From positions 1-39,884 of the forward strand of contig NZ_JOMF01000010.1 of NCBI RefSeq assembly GCF_000711215.1: a stretch of DNA of 39,884 bases. Direction: 5' to 3'. The notes under the pieces are model-generated. The model did not search any database. It was not told where the DNA came from and worked only from the letters and a program-made list of their open reading frames with translations. Shown one piece after another: positions 32,847-39,884 of this stretch (position 1 is the first letter of the stretch; each line of letters starts with the position of its first letter). The position numbers and the translations under genes were made by a program. This DNA comes from Methanomicrobium mobile BP (GTDB taxonomy: Archaea > Halobacteriota > Methanomicrobia > Methanomicrobiales > Methanomicrobiaceae).

Positions 32847-33656
32847 TCAGTTCATCATTCTTATATCCGCACGTATGGTCTGGATACATCTGCCGTCGCG
32901 GAAGATTCTGACAATGCCGCCCGACTCCGAGACCGTTATGCCGATTACGGGCATATCGAGTGTGATTGCCGCCGCCGCAAGATGCCTGCCCCCCATGCCG
33001 CCGGGAAGCGAGATTGTGCCCGTATTGATATTAAGGAACCTGCCCGCCGCCGCTATCTGACCGCCGGAATCTATGACGAAAACGCCGTCAAGCTGCGCAA
33101 ACTCCTTCACGCTCTCCCAGTTATTCTCGCATCTGATATCGCAGTCCTCGGGGTTCTGACCCTTATACGGGTTAATTATTGCCTGATGAGAGTTCGTGAA
33201 GATCTCCTGCGCATTGCCGATGATAAACGCGGTACCTATCTTGCGCCCTTCGCGTCCCTCGACCGCAAGTTCCAGAGCCAGACGGAGAACGGACGAGATA
33301 ACCTCGGCATCCGCGATATCACCGTATCCGCAGGCATTCTGGATATCGGCGGAAGCACTGAGATCATGCAGCATAATCATATGCGGCATTACGCCTACGA
33401 TTATGCCGTCCCTGTAATTTTTGCAGAGGTGCATCTGAGTCACAATATCCATAAGATGCTTCTGCGAGATATCCCGAAGATCGTCGGCATTCGTGCCCTG
33501 CAGAAGATCAAGTTGCATATCCTCGACCCAGACAATCGGAATCTCGGACTCACAGTCGTATTTCTTTAAAAAAGAGACGACAGCCACGGCTCTTACATTC
33601 CGTGCTATCGCCATCGCCGAGTCCATCAAAACCGTAGGATCTGCAAATATTTCCAC
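32847..33656 (-). CDS. dacZ: Diadenylate cyclase DacZ (c-di-AMP synthase)
   Basis: DacZ makes the second messenger c-di-AMP from two ATP. The 269-residue protein has an archaeal N-terminal domain and a C-terminal DAC (DisA_N-like) domain. The DGA motif appears as LDGVFVID and the RHR motif as GGRHLAAAAIT, so both have a conservative change from the bacterial DGA and RHRAA. Start codon is GTG. A TATA-like element about 26 nt upstream suggests a leaderless mRNA. It follows sucD by 24 bases on the same strand, so read-through from sucCD is possible. Confidence 0.85.
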   Translation of the reverse strand: MEIFADPTVLMDSAMAIARNVRAVAVVSFLKKYDCESEIPIVWVEDMQLDLLQGTNADDLRDISQKHLMDIVTQMHLCKNYRDGIIVGVMPHMIMLHDLSASADIQNACGYGDIADAEVISSVLRLALELAVEGREGRKIGTAFIIGNAQEIFTNSHQAIINPYKGQNPEDCDIRCENNWESVKEFAQLDGVFVIDSGGQIAAAGRFLNINTGTISLPGGMGGRHLAAAAITLDMPVIGITVSESGGIVRIFRDGRCIQTIRADIRMMN

Positions 33657-33674
33657 ACAAAATAAATATTACTT

Positions 33675-33687
33675 CATTATTTAAAGT
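33675..33687 (-). promoter_or_regulatory. TATA box of dacZ inside the end of sucD
   Basis: The minus strand reads ACTTTAAATAATG. Its centre is about 26 nt before the GTG start of dacZ, so the message would begin at or next to the start codon. It overlaps the last codons of sucD. Confidence 0.4.
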
Positions 33688-34556
33688 ATTTCTCGTAGTA
33701 ACACCGGAATGTCGGAAGGTTTCCTTGCTACGGTCACATCCAAAGCCTCAAGGCGCTTTATTTTTGACTTGGCATCGCCTTCGCCGCCGGCAATAATCGC
33801 ACCCGCATGACCCATACGCTTCTCCGGCGGTGCCGAGACGCCCGCAATATAGGTTACCAGCGAAAGCCCCGCGTCACGTGCCGCAATCGCACCCTCTTCT
33901 TCAAGGTTGCCGCCGACCTCGCCTATGAGCACGACAGCCTTTGTCTCGCCGTCGTCGGCAAAGCGGTTTACGACATCGACAAAGGTCTGACCGATAACGG
34001 GATCGCCGCCTATACCTACGACCGAGCTCTGACCGATACCTTTCATTGTAAGTTCGTTGACAACCTCATAGGTCAGAGTGCCGCTCCTTGAGACAACGCC
34101 CACATTACCCTTCTTTGAGAGATGCGCAGGCATTATGCCGAGCTTCAACTCACCCGGAGTCAGGGTTCCCGGGCAGTTGGGACCTATCACGGAGCAGCCG
34201 TTGAGCTTTGCATACGCAATCGCTTTCATGGCGTCATGAACGGGGATATGCTCGGTAATCGCGACAACAAGCTCGATTCCGTTGTATGCCGCTTCCATAA
34301 TCGAGTCCCCCGCAACCTTGCCGGGCACGAAGAGGACGCTTGCGGTTACGTCATGCTCGGCCATTGCCTCGCGCACCGAGTTGTAGACGGGCACACCGTG
34401 CACTTCCTGACCGCCCTTTCCGGGAGTTACGCCCGCAACCACGCCGAAACCGCCTACCTCGCGTGCATATTCGTTCATAAGGTTAATGTGGAATGCACCC
34501 TGATTTCCGGTTGCGCCCTGAACCAGAACCTTCGTTTTCTTATCGCCGTAGATCAT
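33681..34556 (-). CDS. sucD: Succinyl-CoA synthetase alpha subunit
   Basis: SucD with SucC interconverts succinate and succinyl-CoA with ATP or GTP. The 291 residues show the CoA-binding Rossmann domain (VLVQGATGNQGAFH), the IGPNCPG segment and the phosphorylated His in GHAGAIIAGGEGDAKSK. The ATG overlaps the sucC stop as ATGA. In methanogens it works with the Kor enzyme encoded just upstream to make 2-oxoglutarate by the reductive branch. Confidence 0.97.
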   Translation of the reverse strand: MIYGDKKTKVLVQGATGNQGAFHINLMNEYAREVGGFGVVAGVTPGKGGQEVHGVPVYNSVREAMAEHDVTASVLFVPGKVAGDSIMEAAYNGIELVVAITEHIPVHDAMKAIAYAKLNGCSVIGPNCPGTLTPGELKLGIMPAHLSKKGNVGVVSRSGTLTYEVVNELTMKGIGQSSVVGIGGDPVIGQTFVDVVNRFADDGETKAVVLIGEVGGNLEEEGAIAARDAGLSLVTYIAGVSAPPEKRMGHAGAIIAGGEGDAKSKIKRLEALDVTVARKPSDIPVLLREIL

Positions 34557-35650
34557 AATGCCGCCTCCTTACACGCATCTACAGCTTCGCTCACGACATC
34601 GTCCATTGTCGGCAACATCTTATAGCCGTTCTTATTCAATATCTCGCGTCCTTCAGCCTCGTTTGTCCCGGCAAGTCTTACAAGCACCTGCTGGCTGACG
34701 CCGGCTTTGACGATTCCGCGTGCCACTTCGTCGCATCTGGTAATTCCGCCGAGGAGGTTGACTATGATTACCTTTACGCCCGGCATCTCGGCGACCAGTT
34801 TGACTGCACTGCAGACCCTGTCCTCGCCCGCGCCGCCGCCGACATCGAGGAAGTTTGCCGCTTTGCCGCCGAGGATCTCTATCATGTCCAGTGTCGACAT
34901 TGTAAGACCGGCGCCGTTTCCGATAACGCCTATCTGACCGCTGAGTTCCACATACGAGAACCCGCAACTCTCGGCGCGTCTTTCTCTCTCGGTCAGGTCG
35001 CGGTTGACCTCGATACCGAGTCTGTAAAGCGCATTGTCGTCGACGATGAACTTGCCGTCCGCGGCAAAGACACCTTTGGATGTCGTCACCAGCGGATTTA
35101 TCTCGACAAGAATGCCGTCGTTCTCGCAGAATACGCGGTAAAGGTCATTGATTACGGGCGCGAGTTCTTTGGGAGCGTCACCGAGGAGGTTGCGCAGCAT
35201 GAATGACGGGATGTCGTGCAGAAGCGGGCTGACCCAGATCTTCCTTATTGCATCGGGGTTTTCGCGTGCGGTCTGCTCGATCTCGACGCCGCCTTCGGAC
35301 GAGAAGATTATCACGTTCTCTCTTCTGGAGCGGTCGATTGTGATGCTTACGTAGTATTCCTTCTCAATCGGAAGTTTCTCCTCGAGCAGGATCTTCTCGA
35401 CGGGAACGCCTTTGATCTGCTTTGCAAACATCTTCTCCGACTCCTCGCGGACGTCGGCGGTCTTTGCTATTATGACGCCGCCCGCCTTTCCTCTGCCGCC
35501 GACATCGACCTGCGCCTTCACGACAACTTCGTCACCGAAATCGCGGATTCTCCCGTCAATCTCGTCGGGACTTGAGATTACAAATCCGAATCCGACGGGG
35601 ATACCGTATTTTCTGTATATGTCCTTCGCCTCATACTCTAAAAGTTTCAA
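34553..35650 (-). CDS. sucC: Succinyl-CoA synthetase beta subunit
   Basis: The 365-residue beta subunit has an N-terminal ATP-grasp domain (KLLEYEAKDIYRKYGIPV; VVKAQVDVGGRGKAGGV) and a C-terminal ligase domain (NGAGLTMSTLDMI; VNLLGGITRCDEVA). The start codon is TTG, with a strong AGGAGG 8 nt upstream. It is translationally coupled to sucD. Confidence 0.96.
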   Translation of the reverse strand: MKLLEYEAKDIYRKYGIPVGFGFVISSPDEIDGRIRDFGDEVVVKAQVDVGGRGKAGGVIIAKTADVREESEKMFAKQIKGVPVEKILLEEKLPIEKEYYVSITIDRSRRENVIIFSSEGGVEIEQTARENPDAIRKIWVSPLLHDIPSFMLRNLLGDAPKELAPVINDLYRVFCENDGILVEINPLVTTSKGVFAADGKFIVDDNALYRLGIEVNRDLTERERRAESCGFSYVELSGQIGVIGNGAGLTMSTLDMIEILGGKAANFLDVGGGAGEDRVCSAVKLVAEMPGVKVIIVNLLGGITRCDEVARGIVKAGVSQQVLVRLAGTNEAEGREILNKNGYKMLPTMDDVVSEAVDACKEAAL

Positions 35651-35798
35651 TTGACACTCCTCCTGCCATGCAGTATGTATCAGTAATATGTACTATATTT
35701 GCTGTTGAATCGGTTTTAAATTATTTCAAAAAAATTTTTAAAAATCTCAAAAAATCTCAAAAGAATGATTCAAAAAATTGGGATTAATAAGGTGCAAT
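35651..35798 (-). terminator. T-tract region between korC and sucC
   Basis: On the minus strand the bases just after korC hold repeated TTTTGAGAT units and T-runs of 5 to 7 (about 35728-35777), a likely U-tract terminator. The sucC end holds TTTAAA promoter-like DNA and the AGGAGG site. sucCD is therefore probably a separate transcript from kor. Confidence 0.5.
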
Positions 35799-36335
35799 TT
35801 ATTGCGAATCTTTTGCGCCGAGCTCAAAACCGGCATTGAGCGCTTTAAGATTCAGATCCTCGGTTCCCTTCGGAACGCTGTCGAGGACTGCCTTTCGTAT
35901 AGCTTCCTCGCTTACAATGCCAGATGATCTCACGACGGCGCCGAGCATTATGATATTGGCAACTATGGTGCGCCCCGTAAGTTCCTTCGCTGTCTGCGTC
36001 GCGGGAACGGGAAGATTCCTGCACGAAGGTTTTGAGAAGACAAGGTCTTTGTCGTATATCACGAAGGCATCGTCGCGTGCACCCGCGCCGTATTTGTCAT
36101 AACCCGGCTGTGACATGATGACATAGGTATCGGGGTTTGATACCTCGGGATAGAGAATCTGTTCGTCATCGATTACGACCGCGCTCATGGACGCGCCGCC
36201 TCTGGCTTCCGGACCGTAGACCTGAGTCTGAACGGCGTATTTCCGGTCGTAGATTGCCGCCGCCCTTCCGAGTATCACGGCGGAGAGGATTATACCCTGA
36301 CCGCCGAATCCCGAGAACAAAACTTCATGCCTCAT
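35799..36335 (-). CDS. korC: 2-oxoglutarate:ferredoxin oxidoreductase gamma subunit KorC
   Basis: The 178-residue gamma subunit has the N-terminal loop FSGFGGQGIILSA of this family and YGPEARGGASMS. It is the last gene of a leftward korD-korA-korB-korC operon, 10 bases after korB. The enzyme carboxylates succinyl-CoA to 2-oxoglutarate with reduced ferredoxin. Confidence 0.94.
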   Translation of the reverse strand: MRHEVLFSGFGGQGIILSAVILGRAAAIYDRKYAVQTQVYGPEARGGASMSAVVIDDEQILYPEVSNPDTYVIMSQPGYDKYGAGARDDAFVIYDKDLVFSKPSCRNLPVPATQTAKELTGRTIVANIIMLGAVVRSSGIVSEEAIRKAVLDSVPKGTEDLNLKALNAGFELGAKDSQ

Positions 36336-36345
36336 AGCTTCAGCT

Positions 36346-37137
36346 TCACCTCTTCAACCCCATAACAGGACGCGAACGCCTGACAAATTCGCCGACCGCA
36401 AACGTCGTGTCGGGAATGACCTTTCCTTCCGCCTCGAGTCTTCTCTTCTTTGAGATAAGTATCGAGTGATCGCGCAGATACTCAATCATATCGAGCGGCT
36501 GACGCAGTTTATTCTTTCTGCCGTATGACGTGGGGCACTGGGACATGGTCTCGATAAAGGACAGCCCCGGAGTCTCCATGCCCGTCTTTATCGAATCTGT
36601 AAGCTGCTTTACGTGATATGTCGTCCAGCGCGAGACATAGTTTGCGCCCGCTGCCACCGCAAGCTCGGCAAGATCGAAGGTAGGCTCCTGCGCACCGTAG
36701 GGTGTTGTCGTCGAGAACGCACCCCGCGGCGTACACGGACTTCCCTGACCGCCCGTCATGCCGTAGATCATATTGTTCATGCAGATGACCGTCATGTCGA
36801 TATTTCTGCGGCAGGCGTGGATGAAGTGGTTTCCGCCGATTGCCGAGAGGTCGCCGTCGCCGGTGAAGACAACCACATTGAACTCCGGATGCGCCATCTT
36901 GACGCCGGTCGCAAACGCAAGCGCCCTTCCGTGGGTCGTGTGCAGTGAGTCCGCGGCTGTGTATCCCGATGCACGCGATGAGCAGCCTATGCCGGATACG
37001 AAGACGGTGTCGTCTATCTCCCAGCCCATATCCGATGCCGCCTGAAGCGTGCAGTTAAGGACGGTTCCGTTGCCGCAGCCCGTGCAGAAGATATGCGGCA
37101 TCCTGTCGGCACGATACCATTCCGAGACGGACGGCAT
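36346..37137 (-). CDS. korB: 2-oxoglutarate:ferredoxin oxidoreductase beta subunit KorB
   Basis: The 263-residue beta subunit carries the TPP-binding site: CTGCGNGTVLN, SGIGCSSR and VVFTGDGDLSAIGGNHFIHA with the NNMIYGMTGGQ that follows. It overlaps korA by one base. Confidence 0.96.
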   Translation of the reverse strand: MPSVSEWYRADRMPHIFCTGCGNGTVLNCTLQAASDMGWEIDDTVFVSGIGCSSRASGYTAADSLHTTHGRALAFATGVKMAHPEFNVVVFTGDGDLSAIGGNHFIHACRRNIDMTVICMNNMIYGMTGGQGSPCTPRGAFSTTTPYGAQEPTFDLAELAVAAGANYVSRWTTYHVKQLTDSIKTGMETPGLSFIETMSQCPTSYGRKNKLRQPLDMIEYLRDHSILISKKRRLEAEGKVIPDTTFAVGEFVRRSRPVMGLKR

Positions 37138-38261
37138 CAGTTACCGCCTCCGATGAGCGCCTTTTCCCTGTCGTATGCCTCCATGAGATCCTGCGGGGTG
37201 TGCATGTCGCCGCCCAGCTTGGGCAGGTAAACCACCTTTACGGGGGTGTGCCTTGCGACTTCGCGTCCGATCTGCCCCATGTTCATCTCGGGAACGATGA
37301 AGACCTTTGCGTTCGGGAACTCTTTCAGGACGTTCTCGGGGAAAGGCCAGACTATTCTCAGATTTATGTGACCTATCTTAAGGTCGGGACTGTCCTTCAT
37401 TATCTGACGAACCGTCCTTGTCGCGGGTCCGTATGTAAGGAATACAATCTCGGCGTCCGTTCCCGCGATATCGTAGTCCGCTATCTCGTGCCGCTTTGAC
37501 TCAACCTTGCCGACAAGTCTTCTTACAAGGTCGGAATGTGTCTTGTGATTGGTTGTGTCGGGATATCCGCGGGCATCGTGCGTAAGTCCGGTCACATGCA
37601 CGCGGTGACCGTGACCGAATGTCGGGAAACCGGGCACAGGGTTATCGGCATCGGTCTCATACGGCAGTTTTCCCTTCTCAAGTTCTTTGCGGTTGACGAC
37701 ATCCACGGAATCGGGTATCTCAATCCTCTCGCGCATATGGCCTATGGTCTCGTCCGACATCAGAAATACGGGACATCTGAACTCTTCGGCAAGGTTGAAT
37801 GCCTTTACCGTGAGTTCGTACATCTCCTGAACCGTCGACGGTGTGAGCGCAATTATTGAGAAATCGCCGTGCGAGCCGAAACGGCACTGCATCATATCGC
37901 CCTGCGCCGACATTGTGGGCTGACCGGTCGACGGACCGCCGCGCTGAACATTGATGATTACAATCGGCGTCTCGGTTATTGCCGCATATCCGATATTCTC
38001 CATCATGAGCGAGAATCCGGGACCGCTTGTGGCGGTCATTGCCTTGACTCCCGTCCATGACGCGCCTATAATCGAGGATATGCTTGCAATCTCGTCTTCC
38101 ATCTGGATGAAGACGCCGCCGACCTTCGGCATCATCTTCGCCATATGCTCGGCTACCTCGGTCGACGGAGTTATCGGATATCCGCCGAAGAAACGACAGC
38201 CTGCCGCAAGTGCACCTTCGGCGCAGGCGATATTGCCCTGCATGAACTCAATTCTGGTCAA
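37137..38261 (-). CDS. korA: 2-oxoglutarate:ferredoxin oxidoreductase alpha subunit KorA
   Basis: The 374-residue alpha subunit has FFGGYPITPSTEVAEHM, EDEIASISSIIGASWTG and NVQRGGPSTGQPTMSAQGD in the pyrimidine-binding domain, then the transketolase C-terminal-like domain. These fit Kor rather than pyruvate oxidoreductase. It overlaps korD by 4 bases (ATGA) and korB by one. Confidence 0.95.
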   Translation of the reverse strand: MTRIEFMQGNIACAEGALAAGCRFFGGYPITPSTEVAEHMAKMMPKVGGVFIQMEDEIASISSIIGASWTGVKAMTATSGPGFSLMMENIGYAAITETPIVIINVQRGGPSTGQPTMSAQGDMMQCRFGSHGDFSIIALTPSTVQEMYELTVKAFNLAEEFRCPVFLMSDETIGHMRERIEIPDSVDVVNRKELEKGKLPYETDADNPVPGFPTFGHGHRVHVTGLTHDARGYPDTTNHKTHSDLVRRLVGKVESKRHEIADYDIAGTDAEIVFLTYGPATRTVRQIMKDSPDLKIGHINLRIVWPFPENVLKEFPNAKVFIVPEMNMGQIGREVARHTPVKVVYLPKLGGDMHTPQDLMEAYDREKALIGGGN

Positions 38262-38530
38262 TACTCAATCACCACTTTCATATCTTCAAATCTCTCCTCT
38301 TCAACCCACTTTATTGCCTGATCGGGACATGTAAGCTGGCACATCCCGCAGAGCCTTCTCCCGTAAAGTTTCTGAAGACGGCAGTTAGTGCATCTCTCGG
38401 GTCCGTTGAATTCGGGGACGACAATTCCCTTCTCATTGAGTCTGCTGCCCTCCCGGAATATTTTGTAGGGGCAGACAAGCGTGCAGAGATTACAGCCCTT
38501 GCACCGGCTCTCATCGATTATAAGTTTCAT
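38258..38530 (-). CDS. korD: Ferredoxin-type delta subunit KorD
   Basis: The 90-residue delta subunit passes electrons to or from the Kor TPP site. Cluster 1 is canonical (C10, C13, C16, C20-P). Cluster 2 is unusual: C47-x2-C50 is followed by a stretch RLQKLYGRRLCGM before C64-x3-C68-P, so the third Cys is displaced by about 11 residues and an extra Cys (C61) is present. It is the first gene of the kor operon. Confidence 0.92.
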   Translation of the reverse strand: MKLIIDESRCKGCNLCTLVCPYKIFREGSRLNEKGIVVPEFNGPERCTNCRLQKLYGRRLCGMCQLTCPDQAIKWVEEERFEDMKVVIEY

Positions 38531-38579
38531 GAGTTACGACCCGTTAATTAATCTGCTTAATATTGCGTTTCTATCGTAC

Positions 38580-38589
38580 TAAATATATC
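38580..38589 (-). promoter_or_regulatory. TATA box of the kor operon
   Basis: The minus strand reads AGATATATTT. It predicts a start near 38557 and a leader of about 26 nt before korD. Confidence 0.45.
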
Positions 38590-38620
38590 TCATCATGCAC
38601 ACGTGAATGCCCCGTATGCA

Positions 38621-38680
38621 TATTAATCCAATACCGAGTATATTGATTCGATACCGCGCATATTGATTCTATACCAGTAC
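38621..38680. repeat. 20-bp tandem array upstream of korD
   Basis: Three contiguous 20-bp units begin at 38621 (TATTAATCCAATACCGAGTA), 38641 (TATTGATTCGATACCGCGCA) and 38661 (TATTGATTCTATACCAGTAC). They lie just upstream of the kor TATA box, where an activator or repressor could bind. Confidence 0.7.
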
Positions 38681-38743
38681 GCATATCCCGATGCAATGCT
38701 TTGGGTGCGCAACTTTTTGCGTGGTTGCGGGGGTGTAAGATAC

Positions 38744-38817
38744 CGTTACGAAAATTACACGTAACTGCAATTACACCGTTACGGCAATTACACGTTACTG
38801 CAATTACACCGTTACGG
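38744..38817. repeat. 16/17-bp tandem array (33-bp double unit) at the wHTH stop codon
   Basis: CGTTAC/CGTAAC-started units lie at 38744, 38760, 38777, 38793 and 38810, spaced 16, 17, 16 and 17. Pairs make a 33-bp double unit (38744-38776 and 38777-38809). Each unit ends in ATTACAC. The last copy ends at the stop codon of the leftward winged-helix gene. Confidence 0.8.
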
Positions 38818-39318
38818 CTATTCTTCGTCTGCGAACTCCGACGGCTCACTTCTGAATAACGGCTTAATCATCATCAAAATGAGGGACAGGGCAATAAGGG
38901 CAAAGATGTCGCCGAATATGAGAAAGATCAGCGGATGGTCAGCCGATGAAGCGCCCCCCAGATAAACAAAGCCTTCAAAATACAGAACGAATGAATAGAT
39001 GCACGCCGTCATGCAGAACACAGTAAGTCCGAGCATTATGACGACCCGAGTGTTCTTATGCGGATGAAGAATCCCCCTGCCTTTATTTGTAAGAGAATAC
39101 GGATGCCATTTGCGGACTTTGTCCGCTTCAATCAGCCCCGAAAATTCAAGTTCAGCCACATGCGCATGAACGGATGCTTTTGAGATACCCAATTCTTCGG
39201 CAAGTTCCGTTATTGTCGATTCTTTTTTATCGATGGCTTTTAAGATTGCTATTCGGGTCTTTGAGGATAGAACGGCAAGATCATCGCTATCAAGTATGAT
39301 ATCCGAATCCTCCCCCAT
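38818..39318 (-). CDS. Membrane-bound winged-helix transcriptional regulator (ArsR-like)
   Basis: The 166-residue protein has an N-terminal winged-helix domain (SSKTRIAILKAI, then STITELAEELGISKASVHAH as helix-turn-helix, and a wing) of the ArsR-like kind. Two hydrophobic helices follow (about 92-116 and 127-150), separated by a short loop. Membrane-tethered wHTH proteins like this are common in methanogens, with unknown ligands. Start ATG 39318 has GGTGA 5 nt upstream; the frame also offers GTG 39327. The target is unknown; the kor operon lies downstream but is only a neighbour. Confidence 0.8.
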   Translation of the reverse strand: MGEDSDIILDSDDLAVLSSKTRIAILKAIDKKESTITELAEELGISKASVHAHVAELEFSGLIEADKVRKWHPYSLTNKGRGILHPHKNTRVVIMLGLTVFCMTACIYSFVLYFEGFVYLGGASSADHPLIFLIFGDIFALIALSLILMMIKPLFRSEPSEFADEE

Positions 39319-39479
39319 ATGTTTCACCGATATTTTGAAAACCGTTATCTGATAAATTTTGAGAGCCTTTTTTTATTTTTATTTTTTATAACAGTTGTAT
39401 TTAGCCTGATACATAATTATTCTGTGCTTAGAAAAGGGGTATATTTTTGTAAAAATAACCTAATATTTGATTGAAAAAA

Positions 39480-39884
39480 TTATATTATGCCCGGAACCAA
39501 CGGAGCAGTTGGAGTTTCATCATAGCATCCGGGTAGCGGTTCATACGTTGCATTGCTTGATTTTACATAAATATACATACAACTCGAGTACGTATAATTG
39601 CCCCCATCGTCTGAAGGGAAAGAAACTACAGAGTTATTATATTCATGCCTGATATCGTCAGGTGTGATAAAATAATTCGGTATGGATAATTCTATCTTGC
39701 AGTAATAAACTTCATCCAAATCCGTTCTGAAAAGTTCTACGTGAATAGGTACATTTTTTACTTCATTCTCGGAGATATTACACAATCTCACATTTTTTGA
39801 CATATATACCTCTTCGCAATATATCCCCGTATCATTGTTTCTTAACGGACGTCCGGTTGTCCGATCAATAAGAACTCTTGTTAA
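39480..39884 (-). CDS. C-terminal part of an unrecognised, probably surface-exposed protein
   Basis: The reading frame is open from the right edge of the window to the stop at 39480, giving 134 visible residues. The ATG at 39803 is internal, since codons before it (LTRVLIDRTTGRP...) stay open with no stop and look protein-like. The sequence is Tyr/Asn/Pro-rich and probably beta-structured, with three N-glycosylation sequons (NNS, NYT, NAT) and Cys residues, which suggests an exported protein. I do not recognise a family. Confidence 0.5.
   Translation of the reverse strand, partial: LTRVLIDRTTGRPLRNNDTGIYCEEVYMSKNVRLCNISENEVKNVPIHVELFRTDLDEVYYCKIELSIPNYFITPDDIRHEYNNSVVSFPSDDGGNYTYSSCMYIYVKSSNATYEPLPGCYDETPTAPLVPGII

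Noticed and set aside
38571-38849. 92-codon frame across the repeats between the wHTH gene and korD
   Set aside because: The encoded protein is just the translated tandem repeats. It overlaps the end of the wHTH gene and has no ribosome site.

Overview
The window reads as chromosome of a motile, euryarchaeal, hydrogenotrophic-type methanogen, most likely order Methanomicrobiales. The evidence is an archaellum plus archaeal Che system including CheF, two methanogenesis marker proteins (Mmp2 and Mmp4/MtxX), an HMf-type histone, archaeal-type S-adenosylmethionine synthetase, RFC large subunit, archaemetzincin, DacZ, and the 2-oxoglutarate:ferredoxin oxidoreductase/succinyl-CoA synthetase set of an incomplete TCA pathway. 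Genus cannot be fixed from the sequence. Promoters look archaeal (TATA boxes about 25 nt before starts), ribosome sites are GGAGG/GGTGA-like, and transcript ends are T-tracts.

Layout. 1-760 (-): two archaellin genes, the second cut by the window edge. 1492-8651 (+): arlH, arlI, arlJ, a membrane-anchored very acidic protein with an ArlC/D/E-like tail, and cheF, the adaptor between Che and the archaellum. 9097-15170 (+): a compact cheY-cheB-cheA-cheC-cheD operon ending in a secreted beta-propeller that overlaps cheD. 15269-20695: a ribosome recycling and quality-control block made of ABCE1/Rli1 (-), an EMC6-like membrane protein (-), RqcH/NEMF (+) and Pelota (+). 20764-23411 (-): a lipoprotein and two exported transglutaminase-fold proteins that lack the catalytic cysteine. 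23569-26138: archaemetzincin (-), UPF0146 (+), RFC large subunit (-). 26447-28765 (+): mmp2, mmp4/mtxX, histone. 28933-31101 (-): hisG-hisA-hisB. 31312-33656 (-): S-adenosylmethionine synthetase and the c-di-AMP synthase DacZ. 33681-38530 (-): sucCD and korDABC. 38818-39884 (-): a membrane winged-helix protein and the C-terminal part of an unrecognised surface-type protein running off the window.

How the parts fit. The left third is a motility module. CheA/CheY/CheB and the CheC/CheD adaptation enzymes feed CheF, which should contact the archaellum switch scaffold; the acidic membrane protein next to cheF is the best candidate for that scaffold. No receptor, CheW, CheR, ArlF or ArlG gene is present, so those lie elsewhere. 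The middle block groups the factors that split stalled ribosomes (Pelota with ABCE1) with the factor that acts on the released large subunit (RqcH). The right third is central carbon and amino-acid metabolism.

Beyond the genes, the intergenic regions carry many short imperfect tandem arrays. Five have a unit of exactly 13 bp although their sequences are unrelated, and a sixth has a motif spaced near multiples of 13. The mat leader holds an 8-bp inverted repeat whose 3' arm touches the start codon. RqcH has Gln where the family has the Asp of its DR motif. These, with the ArlX-like membrane protein and the paired transglutaminase pseudoenzymes, are the points most worth following up.
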